A stretch of 64,000 nt of DNA from a bacterium (GCA_029580855.1 JAKPQH010000146.1:62001-126000), one strand, 5' to 3'. Shown: positions 1-13,546, counted from the stretch's first letter. Notes: generated from the letters alone by a model not told the origin. A program made the numbers and translations.

Positions 1-2754
<2,754 letters not shown>

Positions 2755-2773
2755 GCGCTTTTTCAGCGGCCCG

Positions 2774-5287
2774 TCACGCCGCAGCCTCTCGGCCCAGCCA
2801 CTCTCGCACCCGCGCCCGGTACGTCGTCAAGATCTGTTCCGCGCGCGCACGCGTGGCCGCCTCCGCCAGGATGTGGAACACGGGGCGGTCCGGATCCGGG
2901 TACAGGACCGCCCAATCCCCTCCCCAGCGGATTTTCACACCGTCCACCAGTTCGACGTTCTCGTGTTTGGTGGCCTCGATCAGCGTGCGCATCACGGCGC
3001 CCTTCCGCTCCCAAGGGCAGGGCACCTGGTCCCGGGTCCGGATGCGCTCGGGGACGTGACGGATGGCCTGATGCAGTGTCAGCTGGCTGACCGCCAGCAT
3101 CTCCAAGATCTTCAGCGTCGCCAGCATGGCGTCGAAGGCCGGCTGAAACTGGGGGAAGATGAAGCCGCCGAAGGCGTCCCCCACGAAGACCACGCCCTCG
3201 CCGGTGGCAGCCTCCATCAGGGAGCGCGGCGCGATCTTGCTCCGGAGGACCTGGAACCCCCTCGGCGCGGCCAATTCCTCTACGACCCCGCTCGCCGTGA
3301 TGGGCACCCCGATGATGCCGGGGGGCTGCGTCCTGGCCACCAGGTGGGCCACCACGGCCAGGGCCAGCTCGTCCGACACCGGATCGCCTTTGTCGTCGAC
3401 CAGGAAAAGCTTCTCGGCGCCGGCGTCCAGCATGAACCCCAGGTCGGCCCCCAGGATCCGCACGATCTCGGACAGCTGCTTGAGCGACTGCTGGAACTCC
3501 TCGCCGGTCTTCACGATGCGGTCTTCGTCCATGTAGGCGTTCAGGGCGATGACCTGACAGCCCACCTTGCCCAGGATGTGGGGGAAAATGGTGGAGGCGC
3601 TGCCGTAGGCGTAATCGATCACGACCTTGGGGGCGCGGGTGCGGATGGCTGCCTGATCGATGAAACCCAGGATCCCCTCCCGGTAGTTTTCGACGTCATA
3701 TTCGGGGAGGCTCAGGCGTCCCGCATCCTCCACCTTGGCCCGGCGGAAATCCTCGCGGAAGAACAGGCGCTCGACCCCTTTCTCGCGATTGGCGGAGATA
3801 TCCATCCCCCGCTCGTCGAAGAACTTGATGTCGATCAGTTCCGGCTCGAACGGCGACCGCCGGACGTGCACCCCCGCCACGGCGCCGTGTTTGCCCATCT
3901 GATAACGGACGACGGGAATGGGTGCCACCCGGAAGTCGTGGACGTCCACGCCCGCCGAGAGGAACCCGCTGATGATGGCCCGATTGATGAGGCGGCAGGT
4001 CCGGTGCGGATCCCGGCTGGCGCACACGATGGCGTGTTCCCGGAGCGTGGCACCGAATGCCGCCCCCAATTTGGCGGCGAACTCGGGCGAGATCTCGACG
4101 TTTCCCAGCCCCGTGATGCCGTACCCGCCGAAGAGCGACCGTGCCCACCGGTTGCCCCAGATCAGGCTGGCCGAAAGGACGGCGCCGTCTTCCACGAGTT
4201 TCTGGGGCCACACCTTGACGTCGGCTTTGACCACCGAGTCCTCGCCGATGCAGCAATCGTCGCTGACGAGGGCCCCTTCGAAAAGACGGGCGCGGGCCTT
4301 GACCTCGCTGCGGCACCCGATCACGTTCTCGGTCAAGACCGCCCCGGGGCCGATGCTGACGTGGTTCCAAAGCACCGAGTCGGAGATCACGGCCCCGTCT
4401 TTCACCACACAGTCGTCACCGATGACGCTGTTGCTGATGCGCGCGTTGGCGCCGACCTGGGTGTTCTTTCCGATGAGAACCGCCCCCTTGAGCCCCGCCG
4501 TGAAATCCGCCCGGCCCCCCTCGCCGAGCCAGACGGCGCTGTCCACGCCCTCCAGCTTGCGCCCCGGGATATCGACCTTGACGGCCCCGGCCAGGATATC
4601 CTGGTGCGCGAGGCGATACTCCAAAAGGTCGCCCACGTCCCGCCAGTACCCTGCCGCCACATACCCGAAGAGTCGACGCTTCTCGCGCATCATCAACGGG
4701 AACAGGTCCTTGCTGAAATCGAACTCCCGCCGCGCGGGGATCCATGCCAGGACCGACGGCTCCAGCAAATAGATCCCGGTATTGACCGTGTCGCTGAAGA
4801 CCTCGCTCCAGGTCGGCTTCTCCAGGAAACGGCTGATCCGGCCGTCCGGCTCGGCGATCACCACGCCGTATTGCAGCGGGTTCTCCACCCGCGTGAGCAG
4901 GATGGTCAGATCGGCCCTGCGCTGCCGGTGAAAGGCGATGGCCTCGGTGAGATCGAAGTCGGTCAGGACGTCCCCGCTGATCACCAGGCACGGACCGTCC
5001 AGATGCGTCTCCGCGTTCTTGACCGCGCCGGCGGTTCCGAAATCCTCGCTGGCGGAGATGTAGGTCATCTTCACACCGAAGGACGACCCGTCTCCGAAGT
5101 GCCGTTCGATCAGTTCCGGGCGGAAGTGCAGCAGGGCGACCAGGTCGGTGATCCCGTGTCGGCGCAGCAGGTCCACGATGTGCTCCATCATGGGCTTGTT
5201 GACCACCGGGATCATGGGCTTGGGAACCGTGGCGGTCAGCGGGCGCAGACGCGTGCCGAACCCCCCGGCCATGATCACCGCCTTCAA
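2774..5287 (-). CDS. Sugar-1-phosphate nucleotidyltransferase fused to a mutase-like domain
   Basis: A protein of 837 residues with three parts. Residues 1 to about 230 form a nucleotidyltransferase opening KAVIMAGGFGTRLRPLT and carrying the PKPMIPV lysine region. Residues about 250-370 are left-handed beta-helix repeats (IGDDCVVKDGAVI-like hexads). The rest is a phosphomannomutase-like fold. In the mutase part the expected TASHNP serine loop is replaced by HVRRSPFEP, as I recall for other members of this fused family, so mutase activity is doubtful. The probable role is making GDP-mannose or another NDP-sugar for surface polysaccharide. The start chosen is TTG at 5287, preceded by GGGAGG at good spacing. 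The ORF-track ATG at 5347 would add 20 residues without homology and lies at or upstream of the predicted transcript start. Confidence 0.85.
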   Translation of the reverse strand: MKAVIMAGGFGTRLRPLTATVPKPMIPVVNKPMMEHIVDLLRRHGITDLVALLHFRPELIERHFGDGSSFGVKMTYISASEDFGTAGAVKNAETHLDGPCLVISGDVLTDFDLTEAIAFHRQRRADLTILLTRVENPLQYGVVIAEPDGRISRFLEKPTWSEVFSDTVNTGIYLLEPSVLAWIPARREFDFSKDLFPLMMREKRRLFGYVAAGYWRDVGDLLEYRLAHQDILAGAVKVDIPGRKLEGVDSAVWLGEGGRADFTAGLKGAVLIGKNTQVGANARISNSVIGDDCVVKDGAVISDSVLWNHVSIGPGAVLTENVIGCRSEVKARARLFEGALVSDDCCIGEDSVVKADVKVWPQKLVEDGAVLSASLIWGNRWARSLFGGYGITGLGNVEISPEFAAKLGAAFGATLREHAIVCASRDPHRTCRLINRAIISGFLSAGVDVHDFRVAPIPVVRYQMGKHGAVAGVHVRRSPFEPELIDIKFFDERGMDISANREKGVERLFFREDFRRAKVEDAGRLSLPEYDVENYREGILGFIDQAAIRTRAPKVVIDYAYGSASTIFPHILGKVGCQVIALNAYMDEDRIVKTGEEFQQSLKQLSEIVRILGADLGFMLDAGAEKLFLVDDKGDPVSDELALAVVAHLVARTQPPGIIGVPITASGVVEELAAPRGFQVLRSKIAPRSLMEAATGEGVVFVGDAFGGFIFPQFQPAFDAMLATLKILEMLAVSQLTLHQAIRHVPERIRTRDQVPCPWERKGAVMRTLIEATKHENVELVDGVKIRWGGDWAVLYPDPDRPVFHILAEAATRARAEQILTTYRARVREWLGREAAA

Positions 5288-5345
5288 TGGAGCATCCTCC
5301 CGCGCACACACGTGCCTCTGACCGGCTTCTCCGGCCTGAGTTCGC

Positions 5346-5375
5346 ACTATAGTTTTGGCTCGCGGGCATTGTCAA
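5346..5375 (-). promoter_or_regulatory. Sigma-70-type promoter of the nucleotidyltransferase operon
   Basis: On the minus strand TTGACA (5370-5375) is followed after 18 bp by TATAGT (5346-5351), six of six and five of six matches to consensus. The predicted start point near 5339 lies about 50 bp before the TTG start at 5287. It supports the shortened start and a transcript covering the fusion gene, the mutase-like gene and perhaps eno. Confidence 0.7.
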
Positions 5376-5416
5376 GAATGTTCAGGGCAAACGCAGCGGA
5401 CAAGAGCCCTCGGGAC

Positions 5417-6625
5417 CTATGCGGGCATCGGCGGGTCGCCCCCGCGGTAGCTCCGCGGGACCCGCGGTCCGATGCGGCAGAGGACTTCGTAGCTGATGGT
5501 ACCGGTGAGGTCCGCCACCTCGTCCGCCGTGATCTCCTCGGCCCCCTGCCGACCGATCGCGACGGCTTCGTCGCCCACGCGGACGTCGGAGACGTGGGTG
5601 ACGTCCACCATGGTCATGTCCATGCAGACGCGGCCCAGGATCGGCGCGCGACGGCCGCGGATCAGAACCTGGCCGCGCCCGGAAAGGAGACGCGCGAGAC
5701 CGTCCGCGTACCCGATGGGGAGCGTGGCGACCCGCATGTCGCGCGGAGCCACGAAGGTGCGACCATAGCTGACGCTGCCTCCCGCCGCGAGGTCCGCCAG
5801 TTGGCTGACGGCCGTGCGAAGCCGGAGCGCCGGCACAAGCGCCGGATCGCCGGGGTCCGGCGGGAGACACGGCGGGCACCCATACAGCATGATGCCGGGC
5901 CGCACCAGGTCGAGTCGCGCTTCGGGATGACGAATCAGGGCGGCGCTGTTGGCGGCGTGCCGCAGCGGGATCGGCATGCCGGCGGCGCAAAGGTCGCGGC
6001 TGACCGCCTCGAAGCGCGCGAGCTGTTCCTGCGTAAATGCCGGATCGTCCGCGTCGGCGTCGGCGAGATGCGTCATCAACCCCACCGTCTGAACCGCGGG
6101 AAGCGTCGCAATTCGTTCAGCCGCGAGGCGAACCGCCCGGGGTGGCAGCCCCACCCTGCCCATGCCGGTGTCCACTTTCAGGTGAAGCCGCTGGATGTGG
6201 CCGCGCGATGCGGCTTCCCGGCTCAGCGCCTCGGCCTGGGCGGGGTCCGAGACGCATTGGTCGAGATCGTGCGCCGCGACCAATCCCGCCTGTTCCTTCA
6301 CGATGGGGCCCAGGACCAGAATGCGTGCCCGGATCCCGGCCGCCCGGAGCGCGGCGGCTTCTTCCGGAGCAGCCACGCCGAGCCAGGTCGCTCCGGCGCC
6401 GAGCGCGGCGCGCGCCACGGGGACCGCCCCGTGTCCGTAGGCGTCCGCTTTGACCACCGCCATGACCGCCGCCGCGGTCCCGGCAAGCTTGCACGCCGTC
6501 CTCACGTTGGCGGCGATGGCGGTCAGATCGATCTCTGCGCGCGTTGGCCGCGTTGCGTCTTGCTGATAGACCACGTCCGGTTTCGCTCCGAAGAGCAAGA
6601 TAGCAGGAAGGATCCGTGGTTGCAA
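5417..6625 (-). CDS. alr: Alanine racemase
   Basis: PLP-dependent alanine racemase supplies D-alanine for peptidoglycan. The protein shows the PLP-lysine motif VVKADAYGHG about 55 residues in. It also shows KVDTGMGRVGLPP, the second catalytic tyrosine region VSYGRTFVAP with LPIGYADGL, and RVCMDMTMVDVT. The length of about 385-400 residues is normal. The track start at 6625 gives a 24-residue leader without family similarity. A GTG near 6565 (VVYQQDATRPTRAEIDL) preceded by GGAG is an alternative start. Its 5' end faces groES across an A+T-rich divergent intergenic region. Confidence 0.93.
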   Translation of the reverse strand: MQPRILPAILLFGAKPDVVYQQDATRPTRAEIDLTAIAANVRTACKLAGTAAAVMAVVKADAYGHGAVPVARAALGAGATWLGVAAPEEAAALRAAGIRARILVLGPIVKEQAGLVAAHDLDQCVSDPAQAEALSREAASRGHIQRLHLKVDTGMGRVGLPPRAVRLAAERIATLPAVQTVGLMTHLADADADDPAFTQEQLARFEAVSRDLCAAGMPIPLRHAANSAALIRHPEARLDLVRPGIMLYGCPPCLPPDPGDPALVPALRLRTAVSQLADLAAGGSVSYGRTFVAPRDMRVATLPIGYADGLARLLSGRGQVLIRGRRAPILGRVCMDMTMVDVTHVSDVRVGDEAVAIGRQGAEEITADEVADLTGTISYEVLCRIGPRVPRSYRGGDPPMPA

Positions 6626-6762
6626 ACATTTCAGGCGTCTCGGATTTTGGGTCGTAGATTTCTTAGAGGGGAGATATTCAATAAAACGGCATAATAACGA
6701 GGAATATTGCTATTTTCTCTTACAAATCCCCCAACCACTTGTATACGGCTCTAAAATAGTTC

Positions 6763-6791
6763 TTGCAAAGCCAAGGTCATTGTTCTAAAGT
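6763..6791 (+). promoter_or_regulatory. groESL sigma-70-type promoter
   Basis: TTGCAA (6763-6768), a 17 bp spacer and TAAAGT (6786-6791) give a predicted start near 6798, only a few bases before the CIRCE element. This is the usual geometry for HrcA-repressed chaperonin operons. Confidence 0.65.
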
Positions 6792-6800
6792 GCGCCCTTG

Positions 6801-6827
6801 TCAGCACTCTCTTGTGGAGAGTGCTAA
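6801..6827 (+). promoter_or_regulatory. CIRCE operator (HrcA site)
   Basis: TCAGCACTC, nine bases, GAGTGCTAA. This matches the CIRCE consensus (TTAGCACTC-N9-GAGTGCTAA) with one mismatch in the left arm. It lies at the predicted transcription start of groES-groEL, so heat-shock control by an HrcA repressor (not encoded in this window) is expected. Confidence 0.95.
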
Positions 6828-7021
6828 TAATTTGAAACCCGTATCGGAGTCTCGGAAGCCCACCCCAATAGTCAGTCTAATTCAAAAGCCAAAGCGTACC
6901 GAGGAGGACGCCGACGGATTGCCGAGCGGGCAATCCGTCCGGGTTTGTTTGCCCCCGCCGACGGGGGGTCGTGTCGAGCAACCGGGTGCTGTAACGAAGC
7001 AAACGAAAGGAGCGAAGCGCG

Positions 7022-7312
7022 ATGAAGAAGTTCAAGCCACTGCAGGACCGGATCCTGGTCAAGCGCCTGGAGGAGAAGGAAGTGAAGAAGGGCGGCATCA
7101 TCATCCCGGATACCGCCAAGGAGAAGCCCCAGGAGGGCGAGGTGCTCGCTGTGGGCCCGGGGAAGGTGACCGACGACGGGAAGCTCCAGCCCATGTCGGT
7201 GAAGGTGGGCGACAAGATCCTCTTCGGGAAGTACTCGGGGAGCGAGGTCAAGCTGGACGACGAGGAGCTGCTGATCATGCGGGAAGAGGATGTGCTCGGC
7301 ATCCTGCAGTAG
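7022..7312 (+). CDS. groS: Co-chaperonin GroES
   Basis: The 96-residue GroES forms the heptameric lid of the GroEL folding chamber. The sequence opens [17 protein letters not shown] and has the mobile-loop segment [18 protein letters not shown]. It continues with the VGPGK turn and ends EEDVLGIL, a full-length standard protein. AAAGGAG lies 8 bases before the ATG. It is the first gene of the CIRCE-controlled operon, 70 bp upstream of groEL. Confidence 0.98.
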   Translation: MKKFKPLQDRILVKRLEEKEVKKGGIIIPDTAKEKPQEGEVLAVGPGKVTDDGKLQPMSVKVGDKILFGKYSGSEVKLDDEELLIMREEDVLGILQ

Positions 7313-7370
7313 GCCTCGTGGCAACGGATTCCACGGAAATCCAACGCACAAACGAATCACCCACACGTAA

Positions 7371-9008
<1,638 letters not shown>

Positions 9009-9079
9009 ACCGACCGCACCCCACAGTCGGTACCGGAGCCGGACATGGCGTGTCGACCCGCGCACGGCTCCGTGGGTAC

Positions 9080-9114
9080 AAAAGCCCCGGGCGGCGATCC
9101 CGCCCGGGGCTTTT
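9080..9114 (+). terminator. Rho-independent terminator after groEL
   Basis: A perfect 15 bp inverted repeat, AAAAGCCCCGGGCGG / CCGCCCGGGGCTTTT, with a 5-base loop CGATC. The hairpin ends in TTTT followed by CATTT. It lies 71 bp after the groEL stop. Confidence 0.92.
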
Positions 9115-9274
9115 CATTTGGATCGTTCCCGGGGCCCTGATTCGACTTGCGGGAGGGGGGGTACGGCCATGCCGCAGGATGAGATGACCCGCGCCCCGGC
9201 GCCTCCGAGGTCTGGCGGCGCATCCGATTGACCCGCCCCGAGGGTGGTGATACAGTCGGCCGCGGAGGGACGAC

Positions 9275-9541
9275 GTGAAGGGTGCGGTCGACATACCGCT
9301 CCGGGTGGAATGCTACGCCGGGTACCGTGGGGACGAGCGGCCGGACGTTTTCTGGCTGCACGCGCGCCGGATCGTCGTACGTAAGATCCTCGACCGCTGG
9401 CTCGACGAGGATCACGCCTATTTCACGGTGACCGGCGAGGACGGCGCGCGGTATCTCCTGCGGCGCGACGATCGCCGCGATCGATGGGACCTCGTCGCGA
9501 TGGAGGCGATGACGCTCCCCGGCATGGAGGCCCACGGCTGA
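9275..9541 (+). CDS. Small conserved-type soluble protein
   Basis: An 88-residue protein from a GTG start with GGAGGG upstream (VKGAVDIPLRVECYAGYRGDE). It is predicted soluble and rich in charged residues with alternating strands, for example RRIVVRKILDRWLDEDHAYF and a closing RYLLRRDDRRDRWDL. It resembles the short DUF6504-like beta proteins I know from actinobacteria and environmental genomes, but I cannot place it firmly. Its TGA overlaps the ATG of the next gene by one base, so the two are probably translated together. It opens the plus-strand block that becomes the potassium cluster. No function is proposed. Confidence 0.65.
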   Translation: MKGAVDIPLRVECYAGYRGDERPDVFWLHARRIVVRKILDRWLDEDHAYFTVTGEDGARYLLRRDDRRDRWDLVAMEAMTLPGMEAHG

Positions 9542-10203
9542 TGCGGCGGCTCCGCACCTTTCTGCTGGACGAACTCCTCCTCGCCCAAGCGACTCCGGGC
9601 TTTGTCCTCTGCGTGGGATGGGCCGTGATGTACGAGATCTACCACGAGGATGGCTCCTTCTACACGACCCTCATGCAGGAGATCCTGAGCGGCGATGGCC
9701 TATTCCCGTACTTCCTCATCTCCGCCGTTTTGATGGCGTTCCCGGTGGGCATGGTGATGGACACCGTGCGCGAGATCCTGATCGAGCGCTGGCTCACGCT
9801 GCCTCGGCGCGGTGCGGCCGCGGCCCCGGAGGCGTTCCCGTTCAAGGGGCTGCTGCCGCGTCGCCTTCCTCTGGAGCGGTTCGAGGACCGGTACGCGCTG
9901 TACCGGCACGCCCGGGTGGCGCTGCTGATCCCCGCGAAGGCGTCCGGGAACATGGCCGTCGTCCTCGTGATCCTGCTGGTGTGGTTTGTGGTCAAGATCG
10001 TTCGCATGAGCGGGTGGCACGTCTACTCCTTGGCCTTCATCATCGGCACCCCCGCCATCGGCACGGGTATCGTCGCCACGCTTGCCGTCCGATACGCCTC
10101 CGGATTGGCCGAGTACCGCCGCCTGCTCCAAGAGGCGACGGCCGCCGCGGGCGCCGACGCGCCCATCGCCCCGACGGGGGACACACCGCCGCTTCCGTCT
10201 TGA
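9541..10203 (+). CDS. Membrane protein of unknown function
   Basis: A 220-residue protein starting at the ATG that overlaps the previous stop (TGATG). The ORF-track start at 9484 lies inside the upstream gene. Hydrophobic segments occur near residues 16-32 (PGFVLCVGWAVMYEIY), 54-75 (FPYFLISAVLMAFPVGMV), 138-156 (AVVLVILLVWFVVKIV) and 165-190 (SLAFIIGTPAIGTGIVATLA), suggesting four TM helices. A basic loop with PRRGAAAAPEAFPFKG lies between helices 2 and 3. I do not recognise the family. A promoter-like sequence separates it from trkA, so it may or may not belong to the K+ block. Confidence 0.7.
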   Translation: MRRLRTFLLDELLLAQATPGFVLCVGWAVMYEIYHEDGSFYTTLMQEILSGDGLFPYFLISAVLMAFPVGMVMDTVREILIERWLTLPRRGAAAAPEAFPFKGLLPRRLPLERFEDRYALYRHARVALLIPAKASGNMAVVLVILLVWFVVKIVRMSGWHVYSLAFIIGTPAIGTGIVATLAVRYASGLAEYRRLLQEATAAAGADAPIAPTGDTPPLPS

Positions 10204-10272
10204 ACTCTGCCCCGCTCGGCCGGACGCTTTCCGCCGAAACATTCCGCTGGACGGTCGGCGCCCCCGCCTCGC

Positions 10273-10302
10273 TTGACAGGAGCCGCGGTCCGGTCGTAGC
10301 AT
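10273..10302 (+). promoter_or_regulatory. Putative promoter of the RCK-KimA operon
   Basis: TTGACA (10273-10278), 18 bp, TAGCAT (10297-10302). The predicted start near 10309 leaves an approximately 90-base leader before the trkA ATG at 10396. No riboswitch fold was recognised in that leader. Confidence 0.55.
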
Positions 10303-10395
10303 CCAGCGTTCCGTGGCTCCGGTCGTATCCGCGATGGACGGCGACGGCCGCCGACGAACCGGAGGACGAACGGTTCGAATGTGGGAGGGCGTATC

Positions 10396-11043
10396 ATGCG
10401 CGTCGTCATCGTCGGTTGCGGGCGCGTGGGGTCCAATCTGGCCAACGGCCTGTCCGCGGAACGACACGAGGTGGTGGTCATCGACAAGAGCCCCGGCTCG
10501 TTCGCCCGGCTGTCGCGGGAGTACACGGGGCGGATGCTCACCGGAGTCGGCTTCGACCGCGAGATCCTGCAGAAGGCCGACATCGAGGGCGCCGAGGCTT
10601 TGGCGGCGACGACGGACAGCGACAACGTGAACATCGTCGTGGCCGTGACCGCCAAGGAGACCTTCAAGGTGCCGCGCGTGGTGGCGCGCATCTACAACCC
10701 GCAAGCCGCGGAGATCTATCGGCGCGAGGGCATCCCGACCGTGACGCCGACCCTGTGGGCGGCAAACACCATGAAGACCATGCTGGTCACGGCCCCGCTC
10801 TCCGCGGTGGCCACGCTGGGTAGCGGCGAGGTGGAGTCGGTCTGCCTGGAGGTTCCCAAAACCTTGGCCGGGCGCCCGGTGGCCGACCTGGCCATCCCCG
10901 GCGAGATCGCGGTCGGCGCGCTGGTCCGGCGGGGCCAGGCCGTGATTCCTCTGCCGGAGACGACCCTGGAGGCCGGCGACCAGCTGCAGATCACGGCGCT
11001 GGTGTCCGCTCTCGCGAAGATCGAGAAATTGATCGCCCATTGA
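10396..11043 (+). CDS. trkA: TrkA-type RCK regulator of K+ transport, copy 1
   Basis: A 215-residue RCK protein. Residues 1-125 form a Rossmann NAD(H)/ATP-binding TrkA-N domain opening MRVVIVGCGRVGSNLANGL, with GxGxxG intact and VVVIDKSP ending the second strand. Residues about 135-215 form a TrkA-C domain. Such proteins gate membrane K+ transporters. The ATG at 10396 with GGAGGG upstream is preferred to the in-frame GTG at 10381. No TrkH/KtrB membrane subunit is present. Instead a second RCK gene (16 bp on) and a KimA-type transporter follow directly, making KimA or the nearby channel the likely partners (inference). Confidence 0.9.
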   Translation: MRVVIVGCGRVGSNLANGLSAERHEVVVIDKSPGSFARLSREYTGRMLTGVGFDREILQKADIEGAEALAATTDSDNVNIVVAVTAKETFKVPRVVARIYNPQAAEIYRREGIPTVTPTLWAANTMKTMLVTAPLSAVATLGSGEVESVCLEVPKTLAGRPVADLAIPGEIAVGALVRRGQAVIPLPETTLEAGDQLQITALVSALAKIEKLIAH

Positions 11044-11059
11044 CGGCGCGGAGGCTTCC

Positions 11060-11725
11060 ATGCTGGCAGTCATCGTTGGCGGGGGCCGCGGCGGGTCGTA
11101 TCTCGCCCAGGACCTGTAGGCCCAGGGGTACCAGGTCAAGGTCGTCGATCGCCGGCCCGAGGTCGTGGCGAAGCTCCGGCAGGAAATCGACGGCGAGGTG
11201 ATCTGCGGCGACGGCTGCAGCCCGCAGATCCTCGAACAGGTCGGCACCTCGCAAGCCGCCCTGGTCGTCGCCATGGCCCACGACGACGAGGACAACCTGG
11301 TCATCTGCCGGCTGGCGAAGCACCAGTTCAAGGTGCCGCGCGTCATCACCCGCGTGAACAACCCTCGGAACGAGTGGTTGTACACCAAAGACTGGGGTGT
11401 GGACGTCGCCATCAGCCAGGTCCACCTCACCGCCAAGGTCATCGAAGAAGAGATCGGCCTCGGCGAGCTGGTCACCCTGCTCAAGCTCAATCGGGGCGAG
11501 GCCGCCCTGGTGGAAGTGCGGCTGCCCGACGTCGCCCCGTCACTGGGCAAGGCGATCCGCGAGCTGCAGCTTCCCACGGACACCGTGATCGTCAGTGTCA
11601 TGCGAAGCGGAAAGCTGGTCATCCCGCGCGGCGACACGACCCTGCTGGCCGACGACGAAGTGCTCGCCGTGAGCACCGTGAAGGCGGAACCGGCCCTCAA
11701 GCAGGCCCTGCTCGGACCCGCGTAG
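11060..11725 (+). pseudogene. TrkA-type RCK regulator, copy 2, with in-frame amber stop
   Basis: From the ATG at 11060 the frame reads MLAVIVGGGRGGSYLAQDL, then TAG (11117-11119), then AQGYQVKVVDRRPEVVAKL and a normal RCK protein to 11725. The stop falls between the first helix and second strand of the NAD-binding fold. Everything else, including the TrkA-C half ending KQALLGPA, is intact, so decay is very recent, or the base is a sequencing error (AAG, CAG or GAG to TAG). TAG ends other genes here (ilvN, groEL, kdpE), so general recoding is unlikely. The track ORF at 11165 would give a fragment without the nucleotide-binding start. Nine bases separate it from kimA1. Confidence 0.8.
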
Positions 11726-11734
11726 GCCCCGACC

Positions 11735-13546
11735 ATGATCACCGCCCTCAAGCGACTCCTGGTTGGCAGTCCCATGGCCACCGCCCAGGCCAAGCAGGAG
11801 CGGTTGGCGAAAATCCCGGCGCTGGCGATCTTCGCCTCCGACCTCATGTCCTCCGTGGCGTACGGACCGGAAGAGATTCTCCTCGTCCTGGTCCTGGGCG
11901 GGACCGTTGCCCTCCAGTTCGCGCCCGCCATAGCCGTCTCCATCGCCGTGCTGGCCGCCATCGTGGCGACCTCGTACTGGCAGATCATCCACGCGTACCC
12001 CTCGGGTGGGGGTGCCTACATCGTCGCCAGCGACAACCTGGGGACGCTGCCGGGGCTGTCGGCCGGCGCCGCCCTCCTCGTCGACTACGTCCTCACCGTG
12101 TCCGTCAGCACCGCCTCCGGCGTGGCGGCCATAACCTCGGCCTTCCCCGCGCTCTACCCGCACCGTGTCGGCATCTGCGTGGGATGCGTGCTCCTGATCA
12201 TGCTCGCCAACCTGCGCGGCATCCGAGAGACCGGCCGGATCTTCGCGATCCCGACCTACTGGTTTATTCTCTGCATGGCGCTCCTGATCGTCGCGGGATT
12301 CTATCGATGGATGACGCAGGGACCGCCGCCGCCCCCGGCAACGGTCGCGGTGGTGGAGCCCCTCAGTGTGCTCTTGATCCTCCGGGCATTCTCGGGCGGC
12401 TGCGCCTCCCTGACGGGAACCGAGGCGGTGGCGAACGGCGTGCAGTATTTCCAACCCCCCGAGTCGCGCAATGCCGGCATTACACTGATCTGGATGGCCA
12501 CCATCCTGGCGGCCTCGGTGGTCGGTGTGACCTTCGTCGCGCACCTCTACCATATCGTGCCCCAGCCGGAGGAGACGGTGGTTTCGATGTTGGGCCGCCA
12601 GCTCTTCGGGCGAACCTGGATCTATTACATGACCCAGGCAGCGACGGCCGTCATCCTTCTCCTCGCGATCAACACGAGCCTGGCGGGTTTCCCCATGCTG
12701 GCCTCCATCATGGCCAAGGACGGCTTCCTCCCCCGACAATTGGCCCACCTGGGGGATCGGCTGGTGTACAGTAACGGCATCATCATCTGCGCGGTCGTCT
12801 CCTGCCTGCTGCTCGTGATCTTTCAGGGAAGCACGCACGCGCTCATCCCGCTGTACGCTATCGGGGTGTTTGGTGCGTTCACGCTCTCCCAGGCCGGCAT
12901 GGTCCTCCACTGGTCGCGCGAGCGCGGCCCCCGCTGGCGCCTGCACGCGGTCGTCAACGCCGCGGGAGCGGTGACCACTGCCGTTGTCGTCTCGGTGGTC
13001 GCCGTCAGCAAGTTCGTCCACGGTGCCTGGATCGTGGTCATCCTCATTCCCCTGATGGTGCTGGGCTTCCTGAGCGTGCGACGCCACTACGACACGCTGC
13101 GCGGCCAGTTGACCCTGCGCGGCTTCGTGCCGCCCAAGATCGGCCGTCATCCGGTCGTCCTGCTGGTGGGGGGCCTGCATCGCGGGGTCGTGACCGCCCT
13201 GACCTACGCACGGGCCATCTCCCCGAACATCACCGCCATCACCGTGGACCTCGAGCCGACGGCGACCGCTCGCCTCCAGCAGCAGTGGCAGGAGTGGGCC
13301 CCGGACGTCCCCTTGGTGGTCCTGGATTCTCCGTACCGCTCCGTCATGCAGCCGGTCTTGCACTACGTCGACCAGATGGAGAAGCAGCGAGACGGGGATT
13401 ACATGACGATCATTCTTCCTGAGTTCGTCCCAGCCAGGTGGTGGCAGCACCTGCTCCACAACCAGACGGCGTTGCTCCTCAAGACCGCCCTGCTCTTCCG
13501 GAAGGGTAAGGTCGCGATCAGTATCCCCTATCATCTCGATCGCTAG
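11735..13546 (+). CDS. KimA-type APC-superfamily K+ transporter, copy 1
   Basis: At 603 residues this matches Bacillus subtilis KimA (YdaO), a proton-coupled high-affinity K+ importer of the KUP/APC fold. Residues reported for K+ binding in KimA fall at the same numbers here: D36 and Y43 in SDLMSSVAYGPEE, and D117, Y118 and T121 in LLVDYVLT. The TGTEAVANG segment carries the T230/E233 equivalents. About twelve TM helices are followed from roughly residue 450 by a cytoplasmic domain with HPVVLLVGGLHRG and the end motif ARWWQHLLHNQTALL. It starts 9 bp after the RCK copy 2 and is probably in one transcript with both RCK genes. Confidence 0.9.
   Translation: MITALKRLLVGSPMATAQAKQERLAKIPALAIFASDLMSSVAYGPEEILLVLVLGGTVALQFAPAIAVSIAVLAAIVATSYWQIIHAYPSGGGAYIVASDNLGTLPGLSAGAALLVDYVLTVSVSTASGVAAITSAFPALYPHRVGICVGCVLLIMLANLRGIRETGRIFAIPTYWFILCMALLIVAGFYRWMTQGPPPPPATVAVVEPLSVLLILRAFSGGCASLTGTEAVANGVQYFQPPESRNAGITLIWMATILAASVVGVTFVAHLYHIVPQPEETVVSMLGRQLFGRTWIYYMTQAATAVILLLAINTSLAGFPMLASIMAKDGFLPRQLAHLGDRLVYSNGIIICAVVSCLLLVIFQGSTHALIPLYAIGVFGAFTLSQAGMVLHWSRERGPRWRLHAVVNAAGAVTTAVVVSVVAVSKFVHGAWIVVILIPLMVLGFLSVRRHYDTLRGQLTLRGFVPPKIGRHPVVLLVGGLHRGVVTALTYARAISPNITAITVDLEPTATARLQQQWQEWAPDVPLVVLDSPYRSVMQPVLHYVDQMEKQRDGDYMTIILPEFVPARWWQHLLHNQTALLLKTALLFRKGKVAISIPYHLDR

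Larger units (their letters stand above)
6626..7021. other. Divergent alr/groES intergenic region
   Basis: About 400 bp without a gene. The left part (about 6640-6770) is markedly A+T-rich compared with the surrounding sequence. The centre holds the groESL promoter and CIRCE. The 190 bp leader between CIRCE and groES has no ORF I believe. I found no convincing alr promoter on the minus strand. Confidence 0.7.

Noticed and set aside
10303-10395. c-di-AMP (ydaO) riboswitch before the KimA operon
   Set aside because: B. subtilis kimA has one, so I looked in the leaders at 10303-10395, 13547-13716 and 21556-21588. They are too short or lack any segment I can match to the ydaO core.
11117-11119. 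Amber recoding (pyrrolysine or suppressed TAG) in trkA2
   Set aside because: TAG is the normal stop of several genes in the window, and no recoding signal is visible; a mutation or base error is simpler.
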